DNA of 7,375 nt, from contig DENB01000022.1 in NCBI GenBank assembly GCA_002359495.1, positions 389 to 7,763 on the forward strand. Direction: 5' to 3'. The position numbers and the translations under genes are program-made. The notes beneath the pieces are model-generated. The model saw only the letters and a list, made by a program, of their open reading frames with translations. It was not told the DNA's origin and did not search any database. The stretch comes from Enterobacteriaceae bacterium UBA2655 (GTDB taxonomy: Bacteria > Pseudomonadota > Gammaproteobacteria > Enterobacterales > Enterobacteriaceae). Shown here piece by piece: positions 1 to 7,106 of this stretch; positions within the stretch are counted from its first letter, which is position 1; the number at the start of each line of letters is the position of its first letter.

Positions 1-783
<783 letters not shown>

Positions 784-787
784 AAAA

Positions 788-2194
788 ATGAAAACTTTAT
801 ACCAGAAGTTATTTGATGCACATGTCGTTCACGAAGCGCCTGACGAGACGCCGCTGCTCTATATCGATCGTCATCTGGTCCATGAAGTGACCTCGCCGCA
901 GGCTTTTGACGGTCTGCGCGCGCACGGTCGCAAAGTGCGCCAGCCGTCGAAGACCTTCGCCACCATGGATCACAATGTCTCGACGCAGACCAAAGATATC
1001 AACGCCTCCGGCGAAATGGCGCGTATTCAGATGCAGGAGCTGATCAAAAACTGTAATGAGTTTGGCGTACAGCTCTATGACCTGAACCATCCGTTCCAGG
1101 GCATCGTGCATGTCATTGGCCCGGAACAGGGCATGACTCTGCCGGGCATGACAATCGTTTGCGGCGACTCCCATACCGCGACGCACGGCGCCTTCGGCTC
1201 GCTGGCCTTCGGCATCGGCACCTCCGAAGTGGAACACGTTCTGGCGACGCAAACCCTGAAGCAGGGTCGCGCCAAAACGATGAAAATCGAAGTGCTGGGC
1301 GAAGCGGCGACCGGCATTACGGCGAAAGATATCGTGCTGGCGATCATCGGTAAAACCGGCAGCGCTGGCGGCACCGGCCATGTCGTCGAGTTCTGCGGCC
1401 CGGCCATCGAAGCGCTGAGCATGGAAGGTCGCATGACGCTGTGCAACATGGCGATCGAGATGGGCGCGAAAGCGGGCCTGGTGGCGCCGGACGACACCAC
1501 CTTCGCTTATTTGAAAGGCCGTCAGTTCGCGCCGCAGGGCGAGAAGTGGGAGCAGGCGGTGGAATACTGGCGCACCCTGAAGTCCGATCCCGACGCGAAA
1601 TTCGACCGCGTGGTGACGCTGCATGCCGAAGCGATCGCGCCGCAGGTGACCTGGGGCACCAACCCCGGCCAGGTTATCGCCGTCGACCAGTTGATCCCGA
1701 ATCCGGCCTCTTTCGCCGACCCGGTAGAGCGCGCCTCCGCCGAGAAAGCGCTGGCCTATATGAATTTGCAGCCAGGCATCCGCCTGACCGACGTCAGCAT
1801 CGACAAAGTTTTTATCGGCTCCTGCACCAACTCGCGCATTGAAGATTTGCGCGCCGCCGCCGCGATCGCCAAAGGGCGCAAAGTGGCGCCGGGCGTAGTG
1901 GCGATGGTGGTGCCGGGCTCCGGCCCGGTGAAAGCGCAGGCGGAAGCGGAAGGTCTGGACAAAGTTTTCCTCGAGGCGGGTTTTGAATGGCGTCTGCCGG
2001 GCTGCTCCATGTGTCTGGCGATGAACAATGACCGTCTGAATCCGGGTGAGCGTTGCGCTTCAACCAGCAACCGTAACTTCGAAGGCCGTCAGGGGCGCGG
2101 CGGGCGCACCCATTTGGTCAGCCCGGCTATGGCCGCGGCGGCGGCGGTCACCGGGCATTTTGCCGATATTCGCGAACTGAACGGAGGAGTGTGA
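788..2194 (+). CDS. leuC: 3-isopropylmalate dehydratase large subunit LeuC
   Basis: LeuC is the iron-sulfur subunit of isopropylmalate isomerase, which with LeuD converts 2-isopropylmalate to 3-isopropylmalate. The ATG at 788 begins [14 protein letters not shown], the conserved N-terminus of enteric LeuC (E. coli has [15 protein letters not shown]), and gives 468 residues against 466 in E. coli. The open frame extends upstream to a start inside leuB, but that extension has no similarity to the family and is rejected. An AGAGGA at 771-776 is a plausible, slightly distant ribosome binding site. The three cysteines expected to hold the 4Fe-4S cluster are C346 (FIGSCTNS) and C406 and C409 (PGCSMC). 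The [10 protein letters not shown] and [12 protein letters not shown] motifs of the aconitase family are intact. It lies between leuB (4-base gap) and leuD (3-base gap). Confidence 0.98.
   Translation: MKTLYQKLFDAHVVHEAPDETPLLYIDRHLVHEVTSPQAFDGLRAHGRKVRQPSKTFATMDHNVSTQTKDINASGEMARIQMQELIKNCNEFGVQLYDLNHPFQGIVHVIGPEQGMTLPGMTIVCGDSHTATHGAFGSLAFGIGTSEVEHVLATQTLKQGRAKTMKIEVLGEAATGITAKDIVLAIIGKTGSAGGTGHVVEFCGPAIEALSMEGRMTLCNMAIEMGAKAGLVAPDDTTFAYLKGRQFAPQGEKWEQAVEYWRTLKSDPDAKFDRVVTLHAEAIAPQVTWGTNPGQVIAVDQLIPNPASFADPVERASAEKALAYMNLQPGIRLTDVSIDKVFIGSCTNSRIEDLRAAAAIAKGRKVAPGVVAMVVPGSGPVKAQAEAEGLDKVFLEAGFEWRLPGCSMCLAMNNDRLNPGERCASTSNRNFEGRQGRGGRTHLVSPAMAAAAAVTGHFADIRELNGGV
2183..2189 (+). promoter_or_regulatory. 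Ribosome binding site of leuD, inside the end of leuC
   Basis: A strong GGAGGAG lies 8 bases before the leuD ATG (2198) and inside the last codons of leuC. Only 3 bases separate the leuC stop from the leuD start, so terminating ribosomes on leuC can reinitiate at leuD. This would suit a two-subunit enzyme made in equal amounts; the coupling is inferred. Confidence 0.75.
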
Positions 2195-2197
2195 GTC

Positions 2198-2803
2198 ATG
2201 GCGAAAAAATTTACTCAGCATAGCGGCGTGGTCGCGCCGCTGGATGCGGCGAACGTAGATACCGACGCTATCATTCCTAAACAGTTTTTGCAGAAAGTGA
2301 CGCGTACCGGTTTTGGCCAGCACCTGTTTCACGACTGGCGCTTTGAAGATGACGCCGGCAAGGTACCGAATCCCGATTTCGTGCTGAACAAGCCGGAGTA
2401 CAAAGGCACCAGCATTCTGCTGGCGCGTGAGAACTTCGGCTGCGGCTCCTCGCGCGAACACGCCCCCTGGGCGCTGACCGATTTCGGCTTCCACGTGGTG
2501 ATCGCGCCCAGCTTCGCCGATATCTTTTATGGCAACAGCTTTAACAACCAGCTGCTGCCGGTGAAGCTGAGCGAAGAAGAAGTGGATGAGATGTTCAAGC
2601 TGGTCGCCGCGCAGCCGGGCGTGCAGTTTACCGTCGACCTGGAAGCGCAGACCGTGCGCGCCGGCGACAAAACCTACCGCTTCGAAATCGACAGCTTCCG
2701 TCGCCACTGCATGATCAACGGCCTCGACAGCATCGGCTTGACGCTGCAGCATGAGAACGCCATCGCGGACTACGAGCAGAAACAGCCCGCCTTCCTGCAC
2801 TAA
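2198..2803 (+). CDS. leuD: 3-isopropylmalate dehydratase small subunit LeuD
   Basis: LeuD is the small (swivel-domain) subunit that pairs with LeuC to form isopropylmalate isomerase; the two correspond to the parts of a single-chain aconitase. The 201 residues equal the E. coli length, and the sequence matches throughout, for example [18 protein letters not shown] near residues 14-31 and [19 protein letters not shown] mid-protein. The family motif [15 protein letters not shown] begins at N79, with the S84-S85-R86 substrate-binding loop intact. The start is fixed by the GGAGGAG ribosome binding site and by the usual MA-KF N-terminus. It is the last gene of the operon; the stop TAA at 2801-2803 is followed 6 bases later by the terminator stem. 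Confidence 0.98.
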   Translation: MAKKFTQHSGVVAPLDAANVDTDAIIPKQFLQKVTRTGFGQHLFHDWRFEDDAGKVPNPDFVLNKPEYKGTSILLARENFGCGSSREHAPWALTDFGFHVVIAPSFADIFYGNSFNNQLLPVKLSEEEVDEMFKLVAAQPGVQFTVDLEAQTVRAGDKTYRFEIDSFRRHCMINGLDSIGLTLQHENAIADYEQKQPAFLH

Positions 2804-2809
2804 TCCATA

Positions 2810-2840
2810 AAAACGGGCAACAGCGGTTGCCCGTTTTCTT
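2810..2840. terminator. Bidirectional intrinsic terminator between leuD and setA
   Basis: A perfect 12-bp inverted repeat (2810-2821 with 2826-2837) encloses the 4-base loop AGCG. Read on the plus strand, the core ACGGGCAAC stem ends in TTTTCTT, terminating leuBCD. Read on the minus strand, the 3' side ends in TTTTTATGG, terminating setA. The setA stop codon (2841-2839) begins directly beside the stem, so one structure serves both converging operons. Confidence 0.9.
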
Positions 2841-4017
2841 ATACATCCTTCACGCGCGCCGAGAGCGCAAAGGCGAAAATTGACAGCGCCAACGCCAGCC
2901 AGTAAACCGCCTCATGTCCGAAACGCTCGCTGAGCACGCCCTGCAGCACCCCTGCCAGAATCATCCCGGTCGATATTGAGTTAGTGAACAGCGTGGTGGC
3001 CGCGCCTGGCCGTCCCGGCATCAGATCCTGAAACCAGAGCATGCCAATCCCGGCGATGATGCCGATGAAAACGGCGTTGAACAGCTGCAGCGCCATCAGC
3101 GCGGCGCGCGACTGGAACAGCACCAGCCCGAGATAAAACAGCACGCCTGCCGCCACGGCAATCAACATCAGCTTACGTTTGCCGAGCCGCTTCGCGTAGT
3201 GCCCCGCCAGCAGCATCACCGGAATCTCCAGCCCGGCGGCGGAACCCATCAGCAGGCCAGCCAGCTTTTCAGGCAGGCCGAGCGTGGTGCTGATCCAGAG
3301 CGGCATATCGATGATATACATGGTGTTGCAGGTCCACATCGTCACCGAGGCGATAAATAGCAGGCGCACGTTGCGATCTTTCCAGGCGCTGATTTGCGTC
3401 AGCGCCACGTCCGGCGACTGCGGAATGCGCGGCACCGAAGGCAGCGTAAACCAGACCAGCAGCAGGCAGATAAGAAACAGCGCCGCCGCCACCATAAACA
3501 TCACGACAAAGCCGTAATTCAGCGCCAGGGCGAAAGAGAGCGGCGGGCCGATGACCCAGGCGAGCGAGAGCTGCGCCCGCATCACCGAGCTGAACATCAC
3601 TACTTCGCGCGCGGAGCGGTCGGCATATTCACGCGCCAGGGCGAAAATTTGCGGCATCGAGACGCTGGCCAGTGCCGAAAGCAACACGCCGAGGGTAATC
3701 AGCGTCAGATAATGACGGTTGAAGGCGAAGAGAATAGCGTTCAGCAGCGCCATGGCGCAGCAGAACAGGATCAGCATACGCCGATCGCCGCGGTTATCGG
3801 ATCGTTTCGCCACCAGCAGGCTGACCACGATGCCGGCGATGGCGTTCACGGTAAAAAATAGCCCGACCCAGAAAGGTCTCGCCTGCACCTCGCGCGTCAG
3901 AAACAGGCTGAGCGTGGGTGCCTGCAACGCGCCGGCGACGCCAATCATAAAGGAGACGACCATAAAGGCCAGATAGACCGGATTAACCCGGCGTTGTCGC
4001 GTTAACAGCGATTTCAT
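2839..4017 (-). CDS. setA: MFS sugar efflux transporter SetA
   Basis: SetA is an inner-membrane major facilitator exporter that in E. coli exports glucose, lactose and related glucosides, and it belongs to the sugar-phosphate stress response. The chosen ATG at 4017 gives 392 residues, exactly the E. coli length, and has a good AAGGGA ribosome binding site at 4030-4025, 7 bases upstream. The open frame continues upstream to a TTG at 4080, which I reject because the extra 21 residues are not conserved and would begin next to the SgrS terminator. The protein is rich in hydrophobic segments, consistent with 12 membrane helices. A motif A-like loop (AKRSDNRGDRR, residues 70-80) joins helices 2 and 3, and the conserved LMPGRPGAATTLFTNSIS and the C-terminal VKDV are present. 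sgrS lies 66 bases upstream on the same strand and no separate setA promoter is evident, so expression probably comes by read-through of the SgrS terminator. Confidence 0.96.
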   Translation of the reverse strand: MKSLLTRQRRVNPVYLAFMVVSFMIGVAGALQAPTLSLFLTREVQARPFWVGLFFTVNAIAGIVVSLLVAKRSDNRGDRRMLILFCCAMALLNAILFAFNRHYLTLITLGVLLSALASVSMPQIFALAREYADRSAREVVMFSSVMRAQLSLAWVIGPPLSFALALNYGFVVMFMVAAALFLICLLLVWFTLPSVPRIPQSPDVALTQISAWKDRNVRLLFIASVTMWTCNTMYIIDMPLWISTTLGLPEKLAGLLMGSAAGLEIPVMLLAGHYAKRLGKRKLMLIAVAAGVLFYLGLVLFQSRAALMALQLFNAVFIGIIAGIGMLWFQDLMPGRPGAATTLFTNSISTGMILAGVLQGVLSERFGHEAVYWLALALSIFAFALSARVKDV

Positions 4018-4083
4018 ACCGAAATCCCTTACAGGATGAAAGCGGAGAGGAACAGGAAGCGTAGAAGATTTCACAGGCAAAAG

Positions 4084-4113
4084 AAAAAAGCCAGCAGAGT
4101 TAACGCCGCTGGC
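4084..4113 (-). terminator. Rho-independent terminator and U-tail of SgrS
   Basis: On the minus strand, GCCAGCGG (4113-4106) pairs with CUGCUGGC (4097-4090) over 8 bp including one G-U pair, with an 8-base loop and then six U at 4089-4084. In SgrS this stem and uninterrupted U-tail are also the main Hfq-loading site. Read-through here would feed setA. Confidence 0.9.
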
Positions 4114-4135
4114 GGTGTAAATGCACCCTACTCAG
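4114..4135 (-). other. SgrS target-pairing segment and adjoining Hfq-module hairpin
   Basis: CUGAGUAGGGUGC at 4135-4123 aligns with the E. coli SgrS segment that pairs around the ptsG ribosome binding site. As I recall it, E. coli ptsG mRNA contains GCACCCAUACUCAG. The segment here is complementary to it if a single A is bulged, a stronger match than the G-U-containing E. coli version. The 3' part of the segment also folds on itself as GGUG (4127-4124) with CACC (4117-4114), directly next to the terminator stem, as in E. coli. The ptsG gene is not in this window, so the pairing remains a prediction. Confidence 0.8.
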
Positions 4136-4178
4136 AAAAGTCCACATAAGCGTGGAAACCTGTCAGAGCGCCGCCCAT
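4128..4178 (-). CDS. Possible 16-codon ORF inside SgrS, in the position of sgrT
   Basis: E. coli SgrS encodes the 43-residue SgrT, which inhibits the glucose transporter PtsG. Here no SgrT-like frame exists. Instead an ATG at 4178 with a good GGGAGG (4193-4188, 9-base spacing) opens a frame for MGGALTGFHAYVDFSE, ending at TAG 4130-4128. As I recall E. coli sgrT, its ribosome binding site and ATG also sit in the 5' hairpin. The peptide itself shows no similarity to SgrT, and its stop falls inside the target-pairing segment. It could be a degenerate remnant, a new micropeptide, or chance; I lean towards remnant or chance. Confidence 0.2.
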   Translation of the reverse strand: MGGALTGFHAYVDFSE

Positions 4179-4197
4179 TGCCGGGCGCCTCCCGCTC

Positions 4198-4231
4198 TTC
4201 CAGTGGAATGAATTTTGCCGTTAATATACGG
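4198..4231. promoter_or_regulatory. Divergent sgrS/sgrR control region with two inverted repeats
   Basis: On the minus strand TATATT (4228-4223) is the best -10 candidate for sgrS, placing the RNA start near 4216. No good -35 lies 16-18 bases upstream (the sequence is AAATGA-like), which fits a promoter needing an activator such as SgrR. The -10 sits within CCGT-N6-ACGG (4218-4231), and an exact 11-base inverted repeat TTCCAGTGGAA occupies 4198-4208. Either could be an SgrR operator; this is inferred from position only. I could not identify a convincing sgrR promoter. Confidence 0.45.
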
Positions 4232-4271
4232 AAATAAAAACAGATTCATTTTTCGCCGGAGTTCCGCTTTT

Positions 4272-5933
4272 ATGTCCTCATCCCGTTTACAGCAGCAGTT
4301 TATCCGCCTGTGGCAGAGCTGTCAGGGCAAGCCGCAGGAGATTACCCTCAACGATCTCGCGCTGCAGCTCAGCTGTTCGCGCCGCCATATGCGCAATCTG
4401 CTTAACGCCATGCAGCGCGCTGGCTGGCTCACCTGGCAGGCGGAGGCGGGACGCGGTAAACGCTCGCGCCTCGCTTTCTGCTACACCGGTCTGGCGCTGC
4501 AACAGCAGCGCGCGGAGGATCTGCTGGAGCAGGATCGCATCGATCAACTGGTGCAGCTGGTGGGAGATAAAAACCAGGTGCGCCAGATGATCGCCGCGCA
4601 TCTCGGACGCAGCTTTCGTCAGGGAAAACATATCCTGCGCGTGCTCTATTACCGCCCGCTGCTTAACCTGCTGCCCGGTTCGCCGCTGCGCCGCTCGGAA
4701 ACCCACCTGGCGCGCCAGATTTTCAGCGGCCTGACGCGGATAAATGAGGAAAACGGGGAAGTCGAAGCGGATATCGCTCACCACTGGCAGCAGACCGCGC
4801 CGCTGCACTGGCGCTTCTTTTTGCGGCCAGCGGTGCGTTTCCATCACGGTCGCGAACTGGAGATGGCGGATGTGATCGCTTCTTTGCAGCGGCTGCACGT
4901 GCTGCCGCTGTTCGCTCATCTGCGTCAGATCGCTTCGCCCGCCCCCTGGACGCTGGATATTCACCTCAGCCAGCCGGACGCGTGGCTGCCCTGGCTGCTC
5001 GGCAGCGTCAACGCTATGATCCTGCCGCAGGAATGGCAGAGCCTGCGTGATTTCGCCCGTCATCCGGTCGGCACCGGCCCCTATTCCGTAGTGCGCAATC
5101 ATCAGTCGCAGCTCAAAATTCAGGCTTTCGATGACTACTTCGGCTATCGCGCTCTGATCGATGACGTCTCGATCTGGGTGCTGCCGGAGATCAGCAACGA
5201 ACTGGTTTTCGCCGGCGTAAAGCTGGAAGGTGCCGCCCAGGATGAAAAGTCGGAAGAGAGCCGCCTCGAAGAGGGCTGCTACTTTTTGCTGTTCGACCAG
5301 CGCTCGGAAAAGGGGCGCGACGCACAGACCCGCCGCTGGCTCAGTTATCTTTTCAATCCCGTGGCTCTGTTGAACCAGGTCGGCATCAGCTACCAGCGCT
5401 ACTGGTTTCCGGCTTGGGGTTTGCTGCCGCGCTGGCACCATCAGCGGGATCTCGCCCCGGTCGCTAAGCCCGACGGGCTGACTCATCTGACGCTCACCTG
5501 CTACAGCGAGCATGTGGAGCACGACGCCATCATCGGTGCGTTGCGTCCGCTGCTGGCGCAGCAGGGCGTGACGCTGGATATTCAGCGGGTCGACTATGCC
5601 AGCTGGCATCAGGGCGACGCGCAGAGCGATATCTGGCTGGGCAGCATAAACTTTACTCTGCCGCTCGATTACGCGCTGTTCGCCCAGCTTTATGAAGTGC
5701 CGCTGTTTCGCCGCTGCGTGCCGCTGGCGTGGGACGCGGATGCGGCGCGCTGGCGGCGAAACGATTTGCCGCTGGCGGAGTGGAGCCGCGCGCTGATCGC
5801 CGACAACAGCCTGCATCCGCTGTTTCACCACTGGCTGCTGCTGGAAGGGCAGCGCAGCATGCGCGGCATACGCATGAATACCCTCGGCTGGTTTGATTTT
5901 AAATCCGCCTGGTTTGCGCCGCCGGAGCTGTAA
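4272..5933 (+). CDS. sgrR: SgrR, transcriptional activator of sgrS
   Basis: SgrR is a cytoplasmic regulator that activates sgrS under glucose-phosphate stress and represses its own gene. It combines a DNA-binding domain with a domain of the solute-binding protein family thought to sense a small molecule. The ATG at 4272 begins [15 protein letters not shown], matching E. coli [15 protein letters not shown], and gives 553 residues against 551. A TTG 57 bases upstream is in frame but lies within the sgrS promoter and is rejected. GGAG at 4258-4261 is the likely ribosome binding site. Residues 24-53 form the helix-turn-helix ([16 protein letters not shown]), followed by a wing near GRGKRSRL (60-67). 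From about residue 120 ([18 protein letters not shown]) to near the end runs the SBP_bac_5-type domain. The C-terminus [17 protein letters not shown] is strongly conserved. The protein has no signal peptide, as expected for a regulator. Confidence 0.97.
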   Translation: MSSSRLQQQFIRLWQSCQGKPQEITLNDLALQLSCSRRHMRNLLNAMQRAGWLTWQAEAGRGKRSRLAFCYTGLALQQQRAEDLLEQDRIDQLVQLVGDKNQVRQMIAAHLGRSFRQGKHILRVLYYRPLLNLLPGSPLRRSETHLARQIFSGLTRINEENGEVEADIAHHWQQTAPLHWRFFLRPAVRFHHGRELEMADVIASLQRLHVLPLFAHLRQIASPAPWTLDIHLSQPDAWLPWLLGSVNAMILPQEWQSLRDFARHPVGTGPYSVVRNHQSQLKIQAFDDYFGYRALIDDVSIWVLPEISNELVFAGVKLEGAAQDEKSEESRLEEGCYFLLFDQRSEKGRDAQTRRWLSYLFNPVALLNQVGISYQRYWFPAWGLLPRWHHQRDLAPVAKPDGLTHLTLTCYSEHVEHDAIIGALRPLLAQQGVTLDIQRVDYASWHQGDAQSDIWLGSINFTLPLDYALFAQLYEVPLFRRCVPLAWDADAARWRRNDLPLAEWSRALIADNSLHPLFHHWLLLEGQRSMRGIRMNTLGWFDFKSAWFAPPEL

Positions 5934-5951
5934 ACCTTTCACCCGGCGGCG
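5917..5951 (+). repeat. Nine-bp GC stem-loop spanning the sgrR stop codon
   Basis: CGCCGCCGG (5917-5925) and CCGGCGGCG (5943-5951) are exact reverse complements separated by 17 bases that contain the sgrR stop. The following sequence is GAAATGACT, with no U-tract, so it does not meet the form of an intrinsic terminator. It may protect the sgrR mRNA end or slow read-through into thiB; it may also be chance in GC-rich codons. Confidence 0.4.
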
Positions 5952-5965
5952 GAAATGACTAGAAT
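5938..5965 (+). promoter_or_regulatory. Candidate sigma-70 promoter for thiB
   Basis: TTCACC at 5938-5943 (four of six -35 bases) and TAGAAT at 5960-5965 are separated by 16 bases. The predicted start near 5972 falls at the first base of the riboswitch stem P1, which supports the assignment. The -35 begins 4 bases after the sgrR stop. Confidence 0.6.
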
Positions 5966-5972
5966 GAGCCGT

Positions 5973-6061
5973 TCTCAACGGGGTGCTGCTTATCGTGACG
6001 ATAGGGGCTGAGAAATACCCGTCGAACCTGATCCGGTTAACTCCGGCGTAGGGATTTGAGA
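5973..6061 (+). promoter_or_regulatory. TPP riboswitch (THI element), aptamer domain
   Basis: This RNA binds thiamine pyrophosphate and lowers expression of the thiamine uptake genes. The conserved blocks appear in order: GGGGTG (5980-5985), CTGAGA (6008-6013), ACCCG then ACCTGATC (6026-6033), and the pyrophosphate-side GCGTAGGGA (6046-6054). Stem P1 is TCTCAA (5973-5978) with TTGAGA (6056-6061), and P2 is CGGG (5979-5982) with CCCG (6018-6021). The variable P3 is 5985-5995 with 5999-6008, closed by a 3-base loop TGA. P5 is CCGG (6033-6036) with CCGG (6043-6046). It lies in the leader of thiB, as in E. coli. Confidence 0.97.
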
Positions 6062-6071
6062 TGCCTCTCCG

Positions 6072-6120
6072 CTCAGATCCTTTGCGACGCCTGACATCCT
6101 GCTTTTCAAGGAGCGCAAAG
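6072..6120 (+). promoter_or_regulatory. Expression platform of the TPP riboswitch: hairpin covering the thiB start
   Basis: CTTTGCG (6080-6086) pairs perfectly with CGCAAAG (6114-6120), and inside it TCCT (6097-6100) pairs with AGGA (6109-6112). Together these hide the thiB ribosome binding site AAGGAG (6108-6113) and the first base of the GTG start. Just upstream, CTCAGATCC (6072-6080) can pair over 9 bp, with one G-U, with GGATTTGAG (6052-6060), which is the 3' side of P1. No U-tract follows any stem, so control of translation is more likely than intrinsic termination. The folding is read by eye and not tested. Confidence 0.6.
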
Positions 6121-7106
6121 TGTTAAAGAAAGTGTTGCCCGTTCTGCTGCTGTTATCCGCCCCGGCGCTGGCCGCCAAACCGGTATTGACCGTCTATACC
6201 TACGACTCCTTTTCCGCCGACTGGGGGCCTGGCCCGACGGTGAAAAAAGCCTTTGAAGCGCAGTGCGGCTGCGAATTGCGCTATGTGGCGCTGGAAGATG
6301 GCGTCTCCCTGCTGAACCGTCTGCGGATGGAAGGAAAAAACAGCAAAGCGGATGTTGTGCTCGGGCTGGATAATAATCTGGTGCAGGCGGCGCAGGCCAC
6401 CGGCCTGTTTGCGCCCAGCGACGTGGACACCGCGTCGCTGACCGTGCCGGGCGGCTGGCAAAATCATACCTTTATTCCCTTCGACTACGGCTATTTCGCC
6501 TTTGTTTACGACAAGAACAAACTGAAAAATCCGCCGACCAGCCTGAAGTCGCTGGTGGAAAGCCCGGAAAAATGGCGCGTCATCTATGAAGATCCGCGCA
6601 CCAGCACGCCGGGCTTAGGTCTGCTGCTCTGGATGCAAAAGGTTTACGGCGACAACGCGCCGCAAGCCTGGCAGAAGCTGGCGCAGAAAACCGTCACCGT
6701 GACCAAGGGCTGGAGCGAAGCGTACGGCCTGTTCCTGAAAGGGGAAGGCGATCTGGTGCTGAGCTATACCACCTCCCCCGCCTATCACATCATCGAAGAG
6801 AAAAAAGAGAATTACGCGGCGGCGAACTTTGCCGAAGGCCACTATTTGCAGGTAGAAGTGGCGGCGCGGCTGGCGAACAGCAAGCAACCGAAGCTGGCGC
6901 AGCAGTTTATGCAGTTCATGGTTTCTCCCGCGTTTCAGCAAACCATCCCTACAGGCAACTGGATGTATCCGGCGATAAAAAGCGATCTGCCGAAAGGCTA
7001 TGAGGCGCTGAGTGTGCCGCAGACCGCGCTGCAATATACGCCGCAGCAGGTCGCCGACAATCGCGCACAGTGGATCGGCGTATGGCAACGCGCGGTCAGC
7101 CGCTGA
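6120..7106 (+). CDS. thiB: Thiamine/TPP-binding periplasmic protein ThiB (TbpA)
   Basis: ThiB captures thiamine, thiamine monophosphate and TPP in the periplasm and delivers them to the ThiP-ThiQ ABC importer. The start is GTG at 6120, supported by AAGGAG 6 bases upstream and by the conserved N-terminus MLKKVLP; the length is 328 residues against 327 in E. coli. Residues 1 to about 18 or 19 form a signal peptide (two lysines, a leucine-rich core, then APALAA), and the mature chain starts near KPVLTVYTYDSF. Conserved family segments include WGPGPTVKKAFEAQC, LEDGVSLLNRLRMEGKNSKADVV (beginning near residue 58), FDYGYFAFVYDKNKL, DPRTSTPGLGLLLWMQKVYGD, TKGWSEAYGLFLKGEGDLVLSYTTSP and IPTGNWMYP. These contribute to the ligand pocket in the known structure. 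The gene is controlled by the TPP riboswitch and overlaps thiP. Confidence 0.97.
   Translation: MLKKVLPVLLLLSAPALAAKPVLTVYTYDSFSADWGPGPTVKKAFEAQCGCELRYVALEDGVSLLNRLRMEGKNSKADVVLGLDNNLVQAAQATGLFAPSDVDTASLTVPGGWQNHTFIPFDYGYFAFVYDKNKLKNPPTSLKSLVESPEKWRVIYEDPRTSTPGLGLLLWMQKVYGDNAPQAWQKLAQKTVTVTKGWSEAYGLFLKGEGDLVLSYTTSPAYHIIEEKKENYAAANFAEGHYLQVEVAARLANSKQPKLAQQFMQFMVSPAFQQTIPTGNWMYPAIKSDLPKGYEALSVPQTALQYTPQQVADNRAQWIGVWQRAVSR

Larger units (their letters stand above)
4084..4216 (-). ncRNA. sgrS: SgrS, Hfq-dependent glucose-phosphate-stress small RNA (short form)
   Basis: In E. coli SgrS pairs with ptsG and manXYZ mRNAs with the help of Hfq, blocking translation and sugar uptake when sugar phosphates accumulate. 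Its position (divergent from sgrR, upstream of setA on the setA strand) is the known one. Reading 5' to 3' on the minus strand I see a GC-rich 5' hairpin (4198-4165), a small hairpin TCCAC-N6-GTGGA (4156-4141), the target-pairing segment CUGAGUAGGGUGC (4135-4123), the Hfq-module hairpin GGUG-N6-CACC (4127-4114), and a terminator ending in six U. The 3' half closely follows E. coli SgrS. The 5' half is much shorter: about 130 nt in total against 227, and no SgrT frame is recognisable. The 5' end is estimated from a -10-like element and could be about 10 bases further downstream; the 3' end is firm. Confidence 0.9.

Noticed and set aside
2060..2800. A 246-codon antisense frame over leuD.
   Set aside because: It mirrors a highly conserved gene in a GC-rich genome, and no independent coding signal is seen.
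3284..3976. Several plus-strand open frames opposite setA.
   Set aside because: They are shadows of the setA frame. Their products are rich in R, H and Q with no recognisable domain.
4018..4080. A TTG start extending SetA by 21 residues.
   Set aside because: The ATG at 4017 gives the 392-residue E. coli length and has AAGGGA at proper spacing. The extension is not conserved.
4215..4271. A TTG start extending SgrR by 19 residues.
   Set aside because: It lies in the divergent promoter, and the ATG at 4272 gives the conserved [15 protein letters not shown]-terminus.
4287..5978. A 563-codon open frame antisense to almost all of sgrR.
   Set aside because: Its length is striking, but the product is low in hydrophobic order and rich in Q, R and A, as expected from the complement of GC-rich codons. 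sgrR on the plus strand is strongly conserved. No ribosome binding site or family match is visible.
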